Assembly (NCBI RefSeq): GCF_024701375.2
Contig: NZ_CP113912.1
Span: 44,854 to 108,853, forward strand
Length of the DNA: 64,000 bases
Reading direction: 5' to 3'
From: Streptomyces sp. KMM 9044
GTDB lineage: Bacteria > Actinomycetota > Actinomycetes > Streptomycetales > Streptomycetaceae
The stretch's first letter is position 1. Every line of letters starts with the position of its first letter. Below the pieces are notes generated by a model that was not told the DNA's origin, did not search any database, and saw only the letters and a list, made by a program, of their open reading frames with translations. Positions 17,047 to 24,971 of the stretch are shown here, piece after piece. The position numbers and the translations under genes were made by a program.

Positions 17047-18629
17047 GCCCGCTCCTCGGGCTGCTCCACGAACCGGCGGGCCAGCGCGAGCCGCTGCACC
17101 TTCAGCGTTGCGGTCCTGGGCAGCTCGGCCTGCGGAATCTGGACCGGATCGGCCAGCTGGGGGAAGTCGGCGACGGCCGCCCGCCAGCGGTCCCGGTCCA
17201 GCGGCTTGTCGTCGACGGTGCAGATCACCGGAACCGGCTCGGAGTTCGGTCCCTGCACCACGACCAGCTCGCTCAGCTCGCTCAGCTGGCCCAGCACCAC
17301 GTCCTCGACCTCCAGGGAGCTGCGCACCCCGGAGATCATGTCGACCTCCCGGTCGAGCATGTGCAGGCAGCCGAACCTGGTGCGGTAGCCGACGTCGCCG
17401 GTCCGCCACCAGTCGCCCTTGCGCTGGGAGTCGTACCGCTCCTGCTCGGCGAAGTAGGTCTTCGCCAACCCGTTCCAGGCGACCTCGATGAAGCCCGGGT
17501 TCTGCTCGGACGGGGGGTTGCCGTCCCGGCTCACCACGCGGACCTTCGCGGCGCCCTTCGGCATGGCCCAGCCGACGCAGCGTCCGTTCGCCTTGTGGGC
17601 GGAATCGCGGAAGTAGGCGCGGCCGACGGCCGGGCCTACCTCGCTCTGTCCGTAGATCTGGAAGAACAGGGCCCCTCGCCGGTGGGAGGAGTTGAGCAGC
17701 CGGCTCATCGTCCTGGGGTGAATCGCGTCGAACGTGCTGCTGAAGACCTTCACCGACCCGAACGGCATGCGCGGGTCCTGCGCGAGGTGCTCCCACTCCA
17801 TCAGCGAGTTGGGAAGCGCCTCGACGAGCACCGGCCGGTGCTCGATGAACTGCTCGGCGACGTCGGAGGGATCCGATTCCTTCAGGAGCAGGACCGGGAA
17901 CTCCTTGAGAAGCGCCAGCGACATCGCCGCGACCATCCGCGAGTGCACGAAGGGGATGTGGATCGCGACGGTCTCCTTCTTCCGCATCAGGGCGAGGAGC
18001 CGCCACTGCGGCAGGAGGCGGAGGCCCTGGGTGCGGGGTGTGTGCACCACGAGCTTGGGGATGCCGGTGGTGCCGGAGGTGTGGGTGATCACGGCGGCCG
18101 CGTCGATCGGCCGGACCACCGGCCTGACCCGCGGCGCACCGGCGAGTCCGGTGAGCGAGACCGCCCCCGGTCGGTCGCCGTTCACGGTGATCACCCGCGT
18201 GGTGAGATCCGCGAGCGGGACCTCAGCCAGGACGTCCAGCTTGTGCACATCGGTGAGCAGGTTCGGCCGGCCCACCCGCTCGATCAGGGCACCGACGGTC
18301 GCGGCGTCCAGGGCGGGCGAAAGCATCACGACGATTGCTCCGATGCGAGACGCCGCGGCGGCGAGCATCCAGATGTCGGCGTTGTGGGTCTTGTGGATCA
18401 CCACGTGTTCGTCGGGCCGGACACCAGCCGCCCACAGGCGGCCCGCCAGGTCGTTCACGTGACCGGCGTACTGGGACACCGTCAGTCGCCGTCCTGCCTC
18501 GGGCAGGACGTCCAGGTCGTGGTCCAGGGTGATGGACGTCGCCCCGTTCACGGCCGCGGCCATCTCCGGCAGCAGGCCGATGTGCAGACCGCGCTTCTGT
18601 ATCGATTTGTAGGCTGTGGAGCCCTTCAT
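17043..18629 (-). CDS. AMP-forming acyl-CoA ligase family enzyme, candidate diazotase
   Basis: This 528-residue protein belongs to the ANL adenylating superfamily. It carries the phosphate-binding loop THTSGTTGIPKLVVH (~residue 180), the YGQSEVGP region, a hinge near GDVGYRTRFGCLHMLDREVD, and the C-terminal catalytic-Lys motif TATLKVQRLAL. Most relatives activate carboxylates. CreM of the cremeomycin pathway instead uses ATP and nitrite to diazotise an aromatic amine. Because this window also encodes a CreD/CreE-like nitrous-acid pair and an aminotransferase, a diazotase role is attractive but inferred. The ATG with AAGGAG upstream was preferred over an earlier in-frame codon. The gene overlaps the methyltransferase start. 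Confidence 0.85.
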   Translation of the reverse strand: MKGSTAYKSIQKRGLHIGLLPEMAAAVNGATSITLDHDLDVLPEAGRRLTVSQYAGHVNDLAGRLWAAGVRPDEHVVIHKTHNADIWMLAAAASRIGAIVVMLSPALDAATVGALIERVGRPNLLTDVHKLDVLAEVPLADLTTRVITVNGDRPGAVSLTGLAGAPRVRPVVRPIDAAAVITHTSGTTGIPKLVVHTPRTQGLRLLPQWRLLALMRKKETVAIHIPFVHSRMVAAMSLALLKEFPVLLLKESDPSDVAEQFIEHRPVLVEALPNSLMEWEHLAQDPRMPFGSVKVFSSTFDAIHPRTMSRLLNSSHRRGALFFQIYGQSEVGPAVGRAYFRDSAHKANGRCVGWAMPKGAAKVRVVSRDGNPPSEQNPGFIEVAWNGLAKTYFAEQERYDSQRKGDWWRTGDVGYRTRFGCLHMLDREVDMISGVRSSLEVEDVVLGQLSELSELVVVQGPNSEPVPVICTVDDKPLDRDRWRAAVADFPQLADPVQIPQAELPRTATLKVQRLALARRFVEQPEERA

Positions 18630-18924
18630 GGGACTGTCTCCTTCAGGCACACTGCGAGGTCAACGGTGCACTGTGCGGGGTCCGTGCGGGGCCGGCCGGC
18701 GCATCGGGCCGGGGGGGCTGCGAGACCGGAGCCGGTGCGGCTCGCCCGGAGCTCGCGGCGCCCCGGTGGCCGACGTGATGGCGGCGGAAACCGGCCGGGG
18801 AGTGCCGGGAGCCTGTGGACACCCCCTCAAGCACCGCTCGACGACTCCCGGCCGAGCCGGGCGGTGGGCCCGGAGTACCTCGTTCCGCAGGTCGGCCGAG
18901 GCCTCCGGGACCGGGCTGCGTGCC

Positions 18925-20082
18925 CTATGCGGTACGTCGGCCGGAGGCCGCGTGGGAGAGCAGCACGGCCCGGAGGGTTTCGGCGACCCGCTCGACCTGG
19001 TCCGTGCTCAGTTCGGCATGCATGGGTATGGCGAGGTTGCGGCGGAAGAGATCCGCCGAGACCGGGCACGTCTGCTTTGTCTCGAACACGGGCTGCACGT
19101 GCGTCGCCCATGTGCCGTGTCCACAGCCGATGCCCTGAGCCCGCAGGTCCGTGGCGACCGCCGCGCGGTCCACGCTGTGATCCAGCGTCACCATGTAGGA
19201 CTGCCAGGCGTGCGTGCGGTCCTCGGGCACCTGCGGAAGCGTGAGGAGTTCCTCGTCGGCGAGCAGTTCGGCGTAGCGTGCCGCGACGGCCCGACGACGC
19301 TCCAGCAGCTCGTCGATCCGGCCGATCTGCACCTGTAGGATCGCCGCGGCGATGTCGGACAGCTTGAAGTTGTAGCCGACCTCGGTGAACTCCGGGATCG
19401 GCAGGCCGACGACCTGCGCCTGGTCGAAGATGCTTCCGATGCCGAAGGACGACCGCAGCCTCGCGTCCGCCGCGACCGCCGGGTCGGCGGCGATCAGCGC
19501 ACCGCCCTCACCGCTCGTGGCCCCCTTGCGCCCGTGGAAGGACAGACAGGCCACCTCAGCCAGCGCACCCGCCTCGCGCCCCCGGTACGTCGCACCGACC
19601 GCGCAGGCGGCATCCTCGACGACGAACAGCCCGTGGCGGTCGGCGATCGCCTGCAGCTGCGCGTAGTCCGCGGGCATACCGACCGTGTCGACCGCGATCA
19701 CACCCGCGGTCCGAGGACCGATCAGGTCCGCCACCGCCTGCGGGTCCACGGTGCCGGTGTCGGCACGTACATCGGCGAAGACCGGCGTCGCGCCGACGTA
19801 ACGCACCGCGTGGGCGGGCGCCGGGAAGGTGTAATCGGCGACGATCACCTCGTCGCCCGGCCTGACGCCGAGTGCGAGCATGGCCAGGTGCAGCGCGGCA
19901 CCGCAGTTGCTCACCGCAACCGCGTCACCGGCGCCGTAACGCTGCTTCAGCTGGGCTTCCAGCGCCTTGCCCCTGGGGCCCTGACCGGCCGGCCAGCCCG
20001 AGGAGAACACCTCTGCGACCGCCGCCAGCTCCTGCTCGCCCAGGCTCGCGTGAACCAGGGGGATCGTGTTTGTTCTGCTCAT
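18925..20082 (-). CDS. DegT/DnrJ/EryC1-family PLP aminotransferase
   Basis: This 385-residue fold-type I aminotransferase has the PLP lysine in LSFHGRKGATSGEGG (~residue 186), the cofactor-binding VVEDAACAVGA and the N-terminal HASLGEQELAAV typical of the DegT family. Most members aminate keto-sugars, but homologues in furaquinocin and naphterpin clusters install the 8-amino group on flaviolin. No other sugar gene is present here, so amination of the naphthoquinone is the likelier job. The gene starts five bases after the cupin stop, and both lie in the type III PKS operon. A 295-base gap follows before the AMP-ligase gene, with no supported gene in it. Confidence 0.9.
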   Translation of the reverse strand: MSRTNTIPLVHASLGEQELAAVAEVFSSGWPAGQGPRGKALEAQLKQRYGAGDAVAVSNCGAALHLAMLALGVRPGDEVIVADYTFPAPAHAVRYVGATPVFADVRADTGTVDPQAVADLIGPRTAGVIAVDTVGMPADYAQLQAIADRHGLFVVEDAACAVGATYRGREAGALAEVACLSFHGRKGATSGEGGALIAADPAVAADARLRSSFGIGSIFDQAQVVGLPIPEFTEVGYNFKLSDIAAAILQVQIGRIDELLERRRAVAARYAELLADEELLTLPQVPEDRTHAWQSYMVTLDHSVDRAAVATDLRAQGIGCGHGTWATHVQPVFETKQTCPVSADLFRRNLAIPMHAELSTDQVERVAETLRAVLLSHAASGRRTA

Positions 20083-20087
20083 CTCCG

Positions 20088-20645
20088 TTACGCTCCGTGC
20101 TCCGATGCCGACGGGGAAGAAAGAGGAGTGGGGGGTTCATAGCGAAGCGGAGTGATCTGACTGACGTCATAGCGCTGACGCATCTGCTCCACGGCCTCGG
20201 GATCCACCGCCCCGCCGGCCGCCCAGATCTCCGCGATCTCCTCGAAGTAGTACTCGTGATAGGGCGACGGGTAGCACTGGAACAGCATGCGTGCCGGTTC
20301 GTCCGAGGCGTTCCTGAACGCGTGCGGGATTCCCGGAGGGACGAACATGCAGGCACCCTCGGTCGCCCGGACAACCCCGTCTCCGGCCGGGGACTCCCAG
20401 TCGTGCCAGGAATCCTCAGTGCGCCTGGTCGGCTCGAACGCCAGGAGCTGCAGCTCCCCCTCCAGGACGTAGAAGAACTCCTGTGAATCCTTGTGGACGT
20501 GCGCCCCGACGTCGAATCCGGGCGGCACGACCACCTCGAAGATCGATACCGAGGAGCCATGCGCCTTGGTGGCCTTGAAGGTCACCTCCTGCGCCTTTGT
20601 GATCAGCTTTCGCCCGTGGCCGGGCGGCACGATGAGGCCGGTCAT
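20088..20645 (-). CDS. cupin quinone-forming monooxygenase (MomA-like)
   Basis: This 185-residue single-domain cupin has the metal-binding cupin 1 motif FDVGAHVHKDSQEFFYVLEG (His, His, Glu) and cupin 2 FVPPGIPHAFRNAS. Cupins of this size next to THN synthases (MomA) oxidise 1,3,6,8-tetrahydroxynaphthalene to flaviolin with O2. The start ATGA overlaps the PKS stop, so both proteins are made from one message in fixed ratio. It could alternatively act on a later intermediate. Confidence 0.85.
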   Translation of the reverse strand: MTGLIVPPGHGRKLITKAQEVTFKATKAHGSSVSIFEVVVPPGFDVGAHVHKDSQEFFYVLEGELQLLAFEPTRRTEDSWHDWESPAGDGVVRATEGACMFVPPGIPHAFRNASDEPARMLFQCYPSPYHEYYFEEIAEIWAAGGAVDPEAVEQMRQRYDVSQITPLRYEPPTPLSSPSASEHGA

Positions 20646-21718
20646 GCGGTGTCGTCCATCTCTACCGGTGTTTCGACGCCCCAACGGCCCAGTGCCATCT
20701 CCGCGGTGATTCCGGGACCGAACCCCGCGATCAGGCCGGTGGCATCGGGCTTCAGGGTGTCCTCTTCGAACAGCCTGCGCGCGGCGTCGAGTACGACGGC
20801 GCTGGCGATGTTCCCGTACTCGGTCAGGGTCGCCCAGCTGTGGCGGAACACCTGACGGTCGACGTCGAGGAACCTGGCGAGATCGTCCAGGATCCGTGGA
20901 CCGCCGGCGTGGACGATGTAGAAGTCGAGGCTGCCGACGTCCCAGCTGTGGTCCTTGGCGAACTCCCGCAGCACCGGGGCCAGCGGTTCCATCGTCCCCG
21001 GCACGCGACGGTCCAGCTGGAAGTGGAAGCCGGTGTCACGCACGGAGTAGGAGATCCAGTCCTCGGTGTTCGGGATGAGATACGAGGCGTTGCGCTCCAG
21101 CTCTATGCCGACGCCCCCGTTGCCCCGCACCACGGCGGCCGCGACCGCGTCGCCGAAGAGCCCGTCGGACAGCAGTGAGCCGATGTCGTCCGCGTCGGGC
21201 TGGTAGCACAGCGAGCACAGCTCGCACGACACGATCAGGACGTTGCTGCCGGGGTGGGCCGTGCAGAAGTCGTGGGCCCGGTTGACCGCTGCCCCGCCCG
21301 CCGCGCACCCCAGCTGTGCGATGGGTATCTGGCACGTTTCGGACGGGAATCCGAGCGTGTTGATCAGCCATGCGGTCAGCGACGGCATCAGGAATCCGGT
21401 GCACGATACATATATGATCGCGTCGATGTCCCGCGCCACCACGTCGGCGTTCTTCAGGGCCTGTTCGACGACCTCGGGGGTGCGCTTCTTGGACTCGATC
21501 TCGTAGATGCGGTTGCGTTCCGTCAGGCCCGGGTGCATCAGTGTCTTCTCGATGGGCTGAACGATATGCCGCTTCCGCACCCCCGTGTTCCGAATCAGGC
21601 GCAGCGCCAGAGGAAGTTGAGGCTTTCCACCGTGGACTCTTTCAGCAAATTCCAGAGTCTCTTCCATCGTGATGACGTATTCCGGAGCACTCACAGCGGG
21701 CTTGCATAGCCTGGGCAT
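20642..21718 (-). CDS. rppA: type III polyketide synthase, 1,3,6,8-tetrahydroxynaphthalene synthase
   Basis: This 358-residue chalcone-synthase-fold enzyme begins MPRLCKPAVSAPEYVITMEE like RppA. It carries the catalytic Cys138 in AQLGCAAGGAAV, His in DFYIVHAGGPRI and Asn in TLTEYGNIASA. RppA condenses five malonyl-CoA units into THN, which oxidises to flaviolin. It is the first gene of a tightly packed operon (cupin overlapping by four bases, aminotransferase five bases later), so THN is taken to be the committed substrate of the cluster. The upstream region shares a conserved block with the mevalonate operon promoter. Confidence 0.94.
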   Translation of the reverse strand: MPRLCKPAVSAPEYVITMEETLEFAERVHGGKPQLPLALRLIRNTGVRKRHIVQPIEKTLMHPGLTERNRIYEIESKKRTPEVVEQALKNADVVARDIDAIIYVSCTGFLMPSLTAWLINTLGFPSETCQIPIAQLGCAAGGAAVNRAHDFCTAHPGSNVLIVSCELCSLCYQPDADDIGSLLSDGLFGDAVAAAVVRGNGGVGIELERNASYLIPNTEDWISYSVRDTGFHFQLDRRVPGTMEPLAPVLREFAKDHSWDVGSLDFYIVHAGGPRILDDLARFLDVDRQVFRHSWATLTEYGNIASAVVLDAARRLFEEDTLKPDATGLIAGFGPGITAEMALGRWGVETPVEMDDTA

Positions 21719-21932
21719 ATCTGGGATCTACTTTCTCTAAGTCTGCCTTCTGTACGTAAAGAGCCCTTCGCTCACTCCCGGTGCTGCCCGGTCGGACGAC
21801 AGCGAGGTCGGCCGCATGCGCGACCACGGCGCATTGCGCTCAGATTCCAGAAGCCTTCGGGGACGCCTGCGGGCATCACGGTGCGGGGGGCCGGAGTGTG
21901 TGATTTCGTCCGCCCGTCCGGCGGTGGCCCGG
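21719..21932. other. leader region of the type III PKS operon
   Basis: No gene is supported. The first ~60 bases are relatively AT-rich and lie just upstream of the PKS start; a Shine-Dalgarno-like AGAAAG stands some distance before the ATG. Confidence 0.35.
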
Positions 21933-21984
21933 CCGCTGCGGAACTGGTCGTTCCGGTCGGCCGGAACGACCAGTTCCGCAGCGG
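21933..21984. repeat. perfect 24-bp inverted repeat with four-base loop
   Basis: CCGCTGCGGAACTGGTCGTT plus CCGG is followed by TCGG and then the exact complement. This is the longest perfect hairpin in the window. It lies 215 bases before the PKS start, between it and the conserved promoter block at 22225-22304, so it would sit in the 5' leader of the message. It may be an attenuator, an RNA-stability element, a repressor site or an imperfectly placed terminator. Confidence 0.85.
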
Positions 21985-22224
21985 GCTCTGCACCCGGCGC
22001 CGCCTCCCGCGCCGCCCACGGGCAGTCGGGTCAATGCCGTCCAGGAGCCCGCACGCAGAACCCGTGGAGGGAAGGCAGGGATGAAGTGTGGGTGAGAAAC
22101 ACCGCTCGAAGCCCTGTGGGCGTTCGGACGAACGCGTCCGGATGGGGCGTCACATGCCCGAAACGAACCCGGCCTCGCCCCTACGCCGGTGGCGCGGTAC
22201 CCAATCCACCGCCGCATCAAGGAA

Positions 22225-22304
22225 TTTGGGCAGGGAAGGCTTGCTGAAATAGTGACACGGATTGCGTCACCGCGCCAAGGGCAGCTTAAAGTGACGTGGC
22301 TCAC
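22225..22304 (-). promoter_or_regulatory. conserved upstream block shared with the mevalonate operon
   Basis: On the minus strand GTGA-N6-TCAC (Crp-like palindrome) is followed 30 bases later by CCGTGTCACTATT, then exactly 12 bases, then CCCTGCCCAAA. The same three elements in the same order, with 29 and 12 base spacings, occur at 32605-32683 before the mevalonate operon. The block faces the type III PKS operon. It probably contains a common promoter and activator site that co-induces polyketide and terpenoid supply. Confidence 0.72.
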
Positions 22305-22357
22305 GTCAATCGACGGTGTGTGCGGCCCGGTGATCCGTCTCGCGGCGAAGTGCCCGA

Positions 22358-22717
22358 TCAGTCCGCCGTGTCGCGTTCCGACGGCAGGATCAGGGTGGGT
22401 TCGAGGACGACACGGGGGGCGGGCTTTTCGGACGCACCCGCAGGCATGTGCCGCACGCCCCGCTGCTGGCGCCATCCAGCCTGGGCGACCACCACGGCGA
22501 CGTACGGGATGAGGACGGCGCCGGCCAGGGCGCAGACCGAGAGGGCGGGCCAACGGCTCCAGGTGAGGGCCATCAGGACCACGCAGCCGCTGCGCACCAG
22601 CATGGCCACGAGGTAGCGGCGCTGGCGGCTGCGCAGATCCTGCGTCAGGCCGGTGTGTGCCGCGGTGATGGACTCGACCCGGGGTTCGTCCCGGCGCCGC
22701 CATGGGGTTCTGCTCAT
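22358..22717 (-). CDS. DUF3099-family membrane protein
   Basis: This 119-residue protein has a charged N-terminus (SRTPWRRRDEPRVESITAAH), two hydrophobic helices (~residues 38-55 and 60-78) and the Gln/Arg-rich tail typical of the streptomycete DUF3099 family. GGAGG lies four bases before the ATG. The function is unknown. It stands between the cytochrome b gene and the PKS operon promoter, separated from the former by a strong hairpin. Confidence 0.7.
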   Translation of the reverse strand: MSRTPWRRRDEPRVESITAAHTGLTQDLRSRQRRYLVAMLVRSGCVVLMALTWSRWPALSVCALAGAVLIPYVAVVVAQAGWRQQRGVRHMPAGASEKPAPRVVLEPTLILPSERDTAD

Positions 22718-22781
22718 CGGGCCTCCGTGGACACCGGCAGGGGCGCCGGACAACCGGAAGGGGGACGGGTCCCTGACGCCT

Positions 22782-22828
22782 CGACGGCGGCGCGGGTGAC
22801 CGTCTCCTGATCACCCGCGCCGCCGTCG
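22782..22828 (-). terminator. 18-bp hairpin after cytochrome b gene
   Basis: CGACGGCGGCGCGGGTGA and its perfect complement surround an 11-base loop, starting 31 bases beyond the cytochrome b stop. It is a strong terminator candidate and isolates the DUF3099 gene from the upstream unit. Confidence 0.78.
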
Positions 22829-22859
22829 CCGACCCGGCCCTTTGCTCTGGGCCGCCGGG

Positions 22860-24560
22860 TCAGTGCAGTTCCTGGTCCGGCTCCCTCTGCTGGACGGGGC
22901 GCCGTGCTGCGGCCTCCAAGGGGCCGTTGGACGGGTGACCGGCGTGTTCCCAGGCCTGCTCCAGCTCCTGCGGCGTCGGCTTCACGACCTGCTCGCCGTA
23001 GAGCCAGTGGCTGAGCCGGTGGCGCAGCACCTGCTTGCGGCCCCGTGGGTTGGGCACGCCGTCGTGCTCCGTCGCGGGCGCCGGCAGCGGCTTGTAGTCC
23101 TCTCTGGCCAGCAGCCTGTACTCGTGGCCGCGGTCGACGCGCTCGTGCACCTCGACGAACTCGCCGTGCGGCAGCCTCTTGATCCTTCCGGTCTCACGGC
23201 CGTGCAGCAGCTTGTCCCGCTCCCGCCGCTGCAGACCCAGGCAGATTCGCTTGGTGATGACGTACGTCAGTGCCGGGACCAGGAAGACTCCGATCCGTAC
23301 CGTCCAGGTGATGGAGTTCAGGGACAGATGGAAGCGCTCGGCCAGGACGTCGTTGGCGCCGCCGAAGAACAGCACCAGGTACAGGGAGACGAACGCGCAG
23401 CCGAAAGCGGTCCGCGTGGGATGGTCGCGCGGCCGGTCGAGAAGGTGGTGCTCGCGCTTGTCCCCGGTGACCCATGCCTCCAGGAACGGCCACAGGGCGA
23501 TCACAGCCATCATCACCGTGGGCAGAATGACGGCCGGGATCAGGATGCCGAGGCTGAGGGTGTAGCCGCCCGGGAGGACGACCTCCCAGGGGGGCATGGC
23601 CCGCAGGGCGCCTTCGAGGAAGCCCATGTACCAGTCCGGCTGCGATCCCTGGGAGATCTGGTCGGAGCGGAAGGGACCGTACTTCCACACGGGATTGATC
23701 TGAGCGATGCCCGCCATCAGCGCGAGCACGCCGGTGACCAGGAAGAAGAAGCCGCCGGCCTTGGCCGCGTAGTTCGGCATGAAGGGCTCGCCGACGACGT
23801 TCTGCTCGGTGCGGCCCGGGCCCCGGAACTGGGTGTGCTTGTGGTAGAAGACCAGGATCAGGTGGACCGTGAGCAGGACGAAGATGATTCCCGGGATCAG
23901 CAGGATGTGCAGGGGGTAGAGCCGGGGCACGATCTCGGTTCCGGGGAACTCGCCGCCGAACAGCAGCATGTGCGCGTATGTGCCGACCAGCGGGATGGCG
24001 AGCGTGATGCCCGAGGCGATGCGCAGGCCGGTGCCGGAGAGCAGGTCGTCGGGGAGCGAGTACCCGAGGAAGCCCTCCAGGGTGACCAGGACGAGCATCA
24101 CGAAACCGATCAGCCAGTTCAGCTCACGCGGCTTGCGGAACGATCCGGTGAGGAAGTGCCGCAGTGTGTGCAGACAGAGCGAACCGATCATGACCAGGGC
24201 CGCCCAGTGGTGCAGCTGGCGGATGAACAGGCCGCCGCGCACCTCGAAGCTGATCTCCACCGTGGAGGCGTAGGCCTCCGTCATCAGAAGACCCCGCAGC
24301 GGCTCGTACGGGCCGTCGTAGACGACCTCGGCCATGCTCGGGTCGAAGAACAGGGTGAGCCAGATCCCGGTGAGGATCAGTATGACGAAGCTGTAGAGCG
24401 CGATCTCGCCGAACATGAAGGACCAGTGCTCGGGAAACACCTTGCGGACCAGGAACCGGAAGTGGTAGATCCCGAGCCGCCCGTCCACCCAGTCGGCGAC
24501 GCGTTCGCCCTTCGGCGTCTCGGTCCGTGTGCCCTGCGGCGCCGTTTCGGTCGTGGTCAT
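22860..24560 (-). CDS. qcrB: second cytochrome bc1 b-subunit (QcrB), candidate self-resistance copy
   Basis: This 566-residue protein matches actinobacterial QcrB along its whole length. Eight or so membrane helices are evident. Heme-ligand His pairs lie in LHHWAALVMIGSLCLHTLRH (~residue 115) and in YPLHILL...LTVHLILVFYHKH. The Qo-site motif is QPDWYMGF, and the streptomycete tail has KREHHLLDRP and KRICLGLQRRERDKLLHGRE. QcrB holds both quinone sites of the bc1 complex. The partner genes qcrA and qcrC are absent, so the copy would have to assemble with housekeeping subunits. A spare copy of a respiratory quinone target inside a naphthoquinone cluster suggests target-based self-protection (inference). 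SARP-type repeats lie ~180 bases upstream. Confidence 0.93.
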   Translation of the reverse strand: MTTTETAPQGTRTETPKGERVADWVDGRLGIYHFRFLVRKVFPEHWSFMFGEIALYSFVILILTGIWLTLFFDPSMAEVVYDGPYEPLRGLLMTEAYASTVEISFEVRGGLFIRQLHHWAALVMIGSLCLHTLRHFLTGSFRKPRELNWLIGFVMLVLVTLEGFLGYSLPDDLLSGTGLRIASGITLAIPLVGTYAHMLLFGGEFPGTEIVPRLYPLHILLIPGIIFVLLTVHLILVFYHKHTQFRGPGRTEQNVVGEPFMPNYAAKAGGFFFLVTGVLALMAGIAQINPVWKYGPFRSDQISQGSQPDWYMGFLEGALRAMPPWEVVLPGGYTLSLGILIPAVILPTVMMAVIALWPFLEAWVTGDKREHHLLDRPRDHPTRTAFGCAFVSLYLVLFFGGANDVLAERFHLSLNSITWTVRIGVFLVPALTYVITKRICLGLQRRERDKLLHGRETGRIKRLPHGEFVEVHERVDRGHEYRLLAREDYKPLPAPATEHDGVPNPRGRKQVLRHRLSHWLYGEQVVKPTPQELEQAWEHAGHPSNGPLEAAARRPVQQREPDQELH

Positions 24561-24740
24561 ACCCGTGCGCCCTCCCCTCGCCGCTCGGCTGTCACAGGCA
24601 CACCAGGCCCGGCCGACACGCGGCCGGTGGTCCAGGTGGCCTGCCGCGGCGCTAGCGGGCCCGTGCCCTGGAGCAGCTGGAACGGTATCGACGCGCGACG
24701 CGGCAGGACAACCGGCCTCGAGCCGGAGCCCAGGCGGAAC

Positions 24741-24767
24741 TCGACCGTTTCTCGAGCGAGTTGCGAG
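24741..24767. promoter_or_regulatory. possible SARP-binding repeats upstream of qcrB copy
   Basis: TCGAC, TCGAG and GCGAG occur at 24741, 24752 and 24763, exactly 11 bases apart, in the 411-base gap between qcrB and the FAD monooxygenase. A further TCGAG at 24718 is out of phase by one base. Three imperfect repeats are weaker evidence than the five at 26614. Confidence 0.42.
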
Positions 24768-24971
24768 TCGCGAGGGTGAATATCGGCCTCCTTCGTCAGC
24801 AACAGGCCATGATCAAAAGGGCTGTTACCGGTGCGCAGCACCCACTTTTGACATAACTCCGCGCGTATAAAGTCTAGTTGATTCATTCTCCACATACAGG
24901 AAAGCGTAGGGCCGGGCTTGGAGCGGCTCGCAGCCGGGTACGACGTGCCGTGCGGTTCCCGAGTGCGGTGC

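Noticed and set aside
24840..24890. TTGACA-like plus-strand promoter
   Set aside because: No plus-strand gene follows; the FAD monooxygenase there is on the minus strand.
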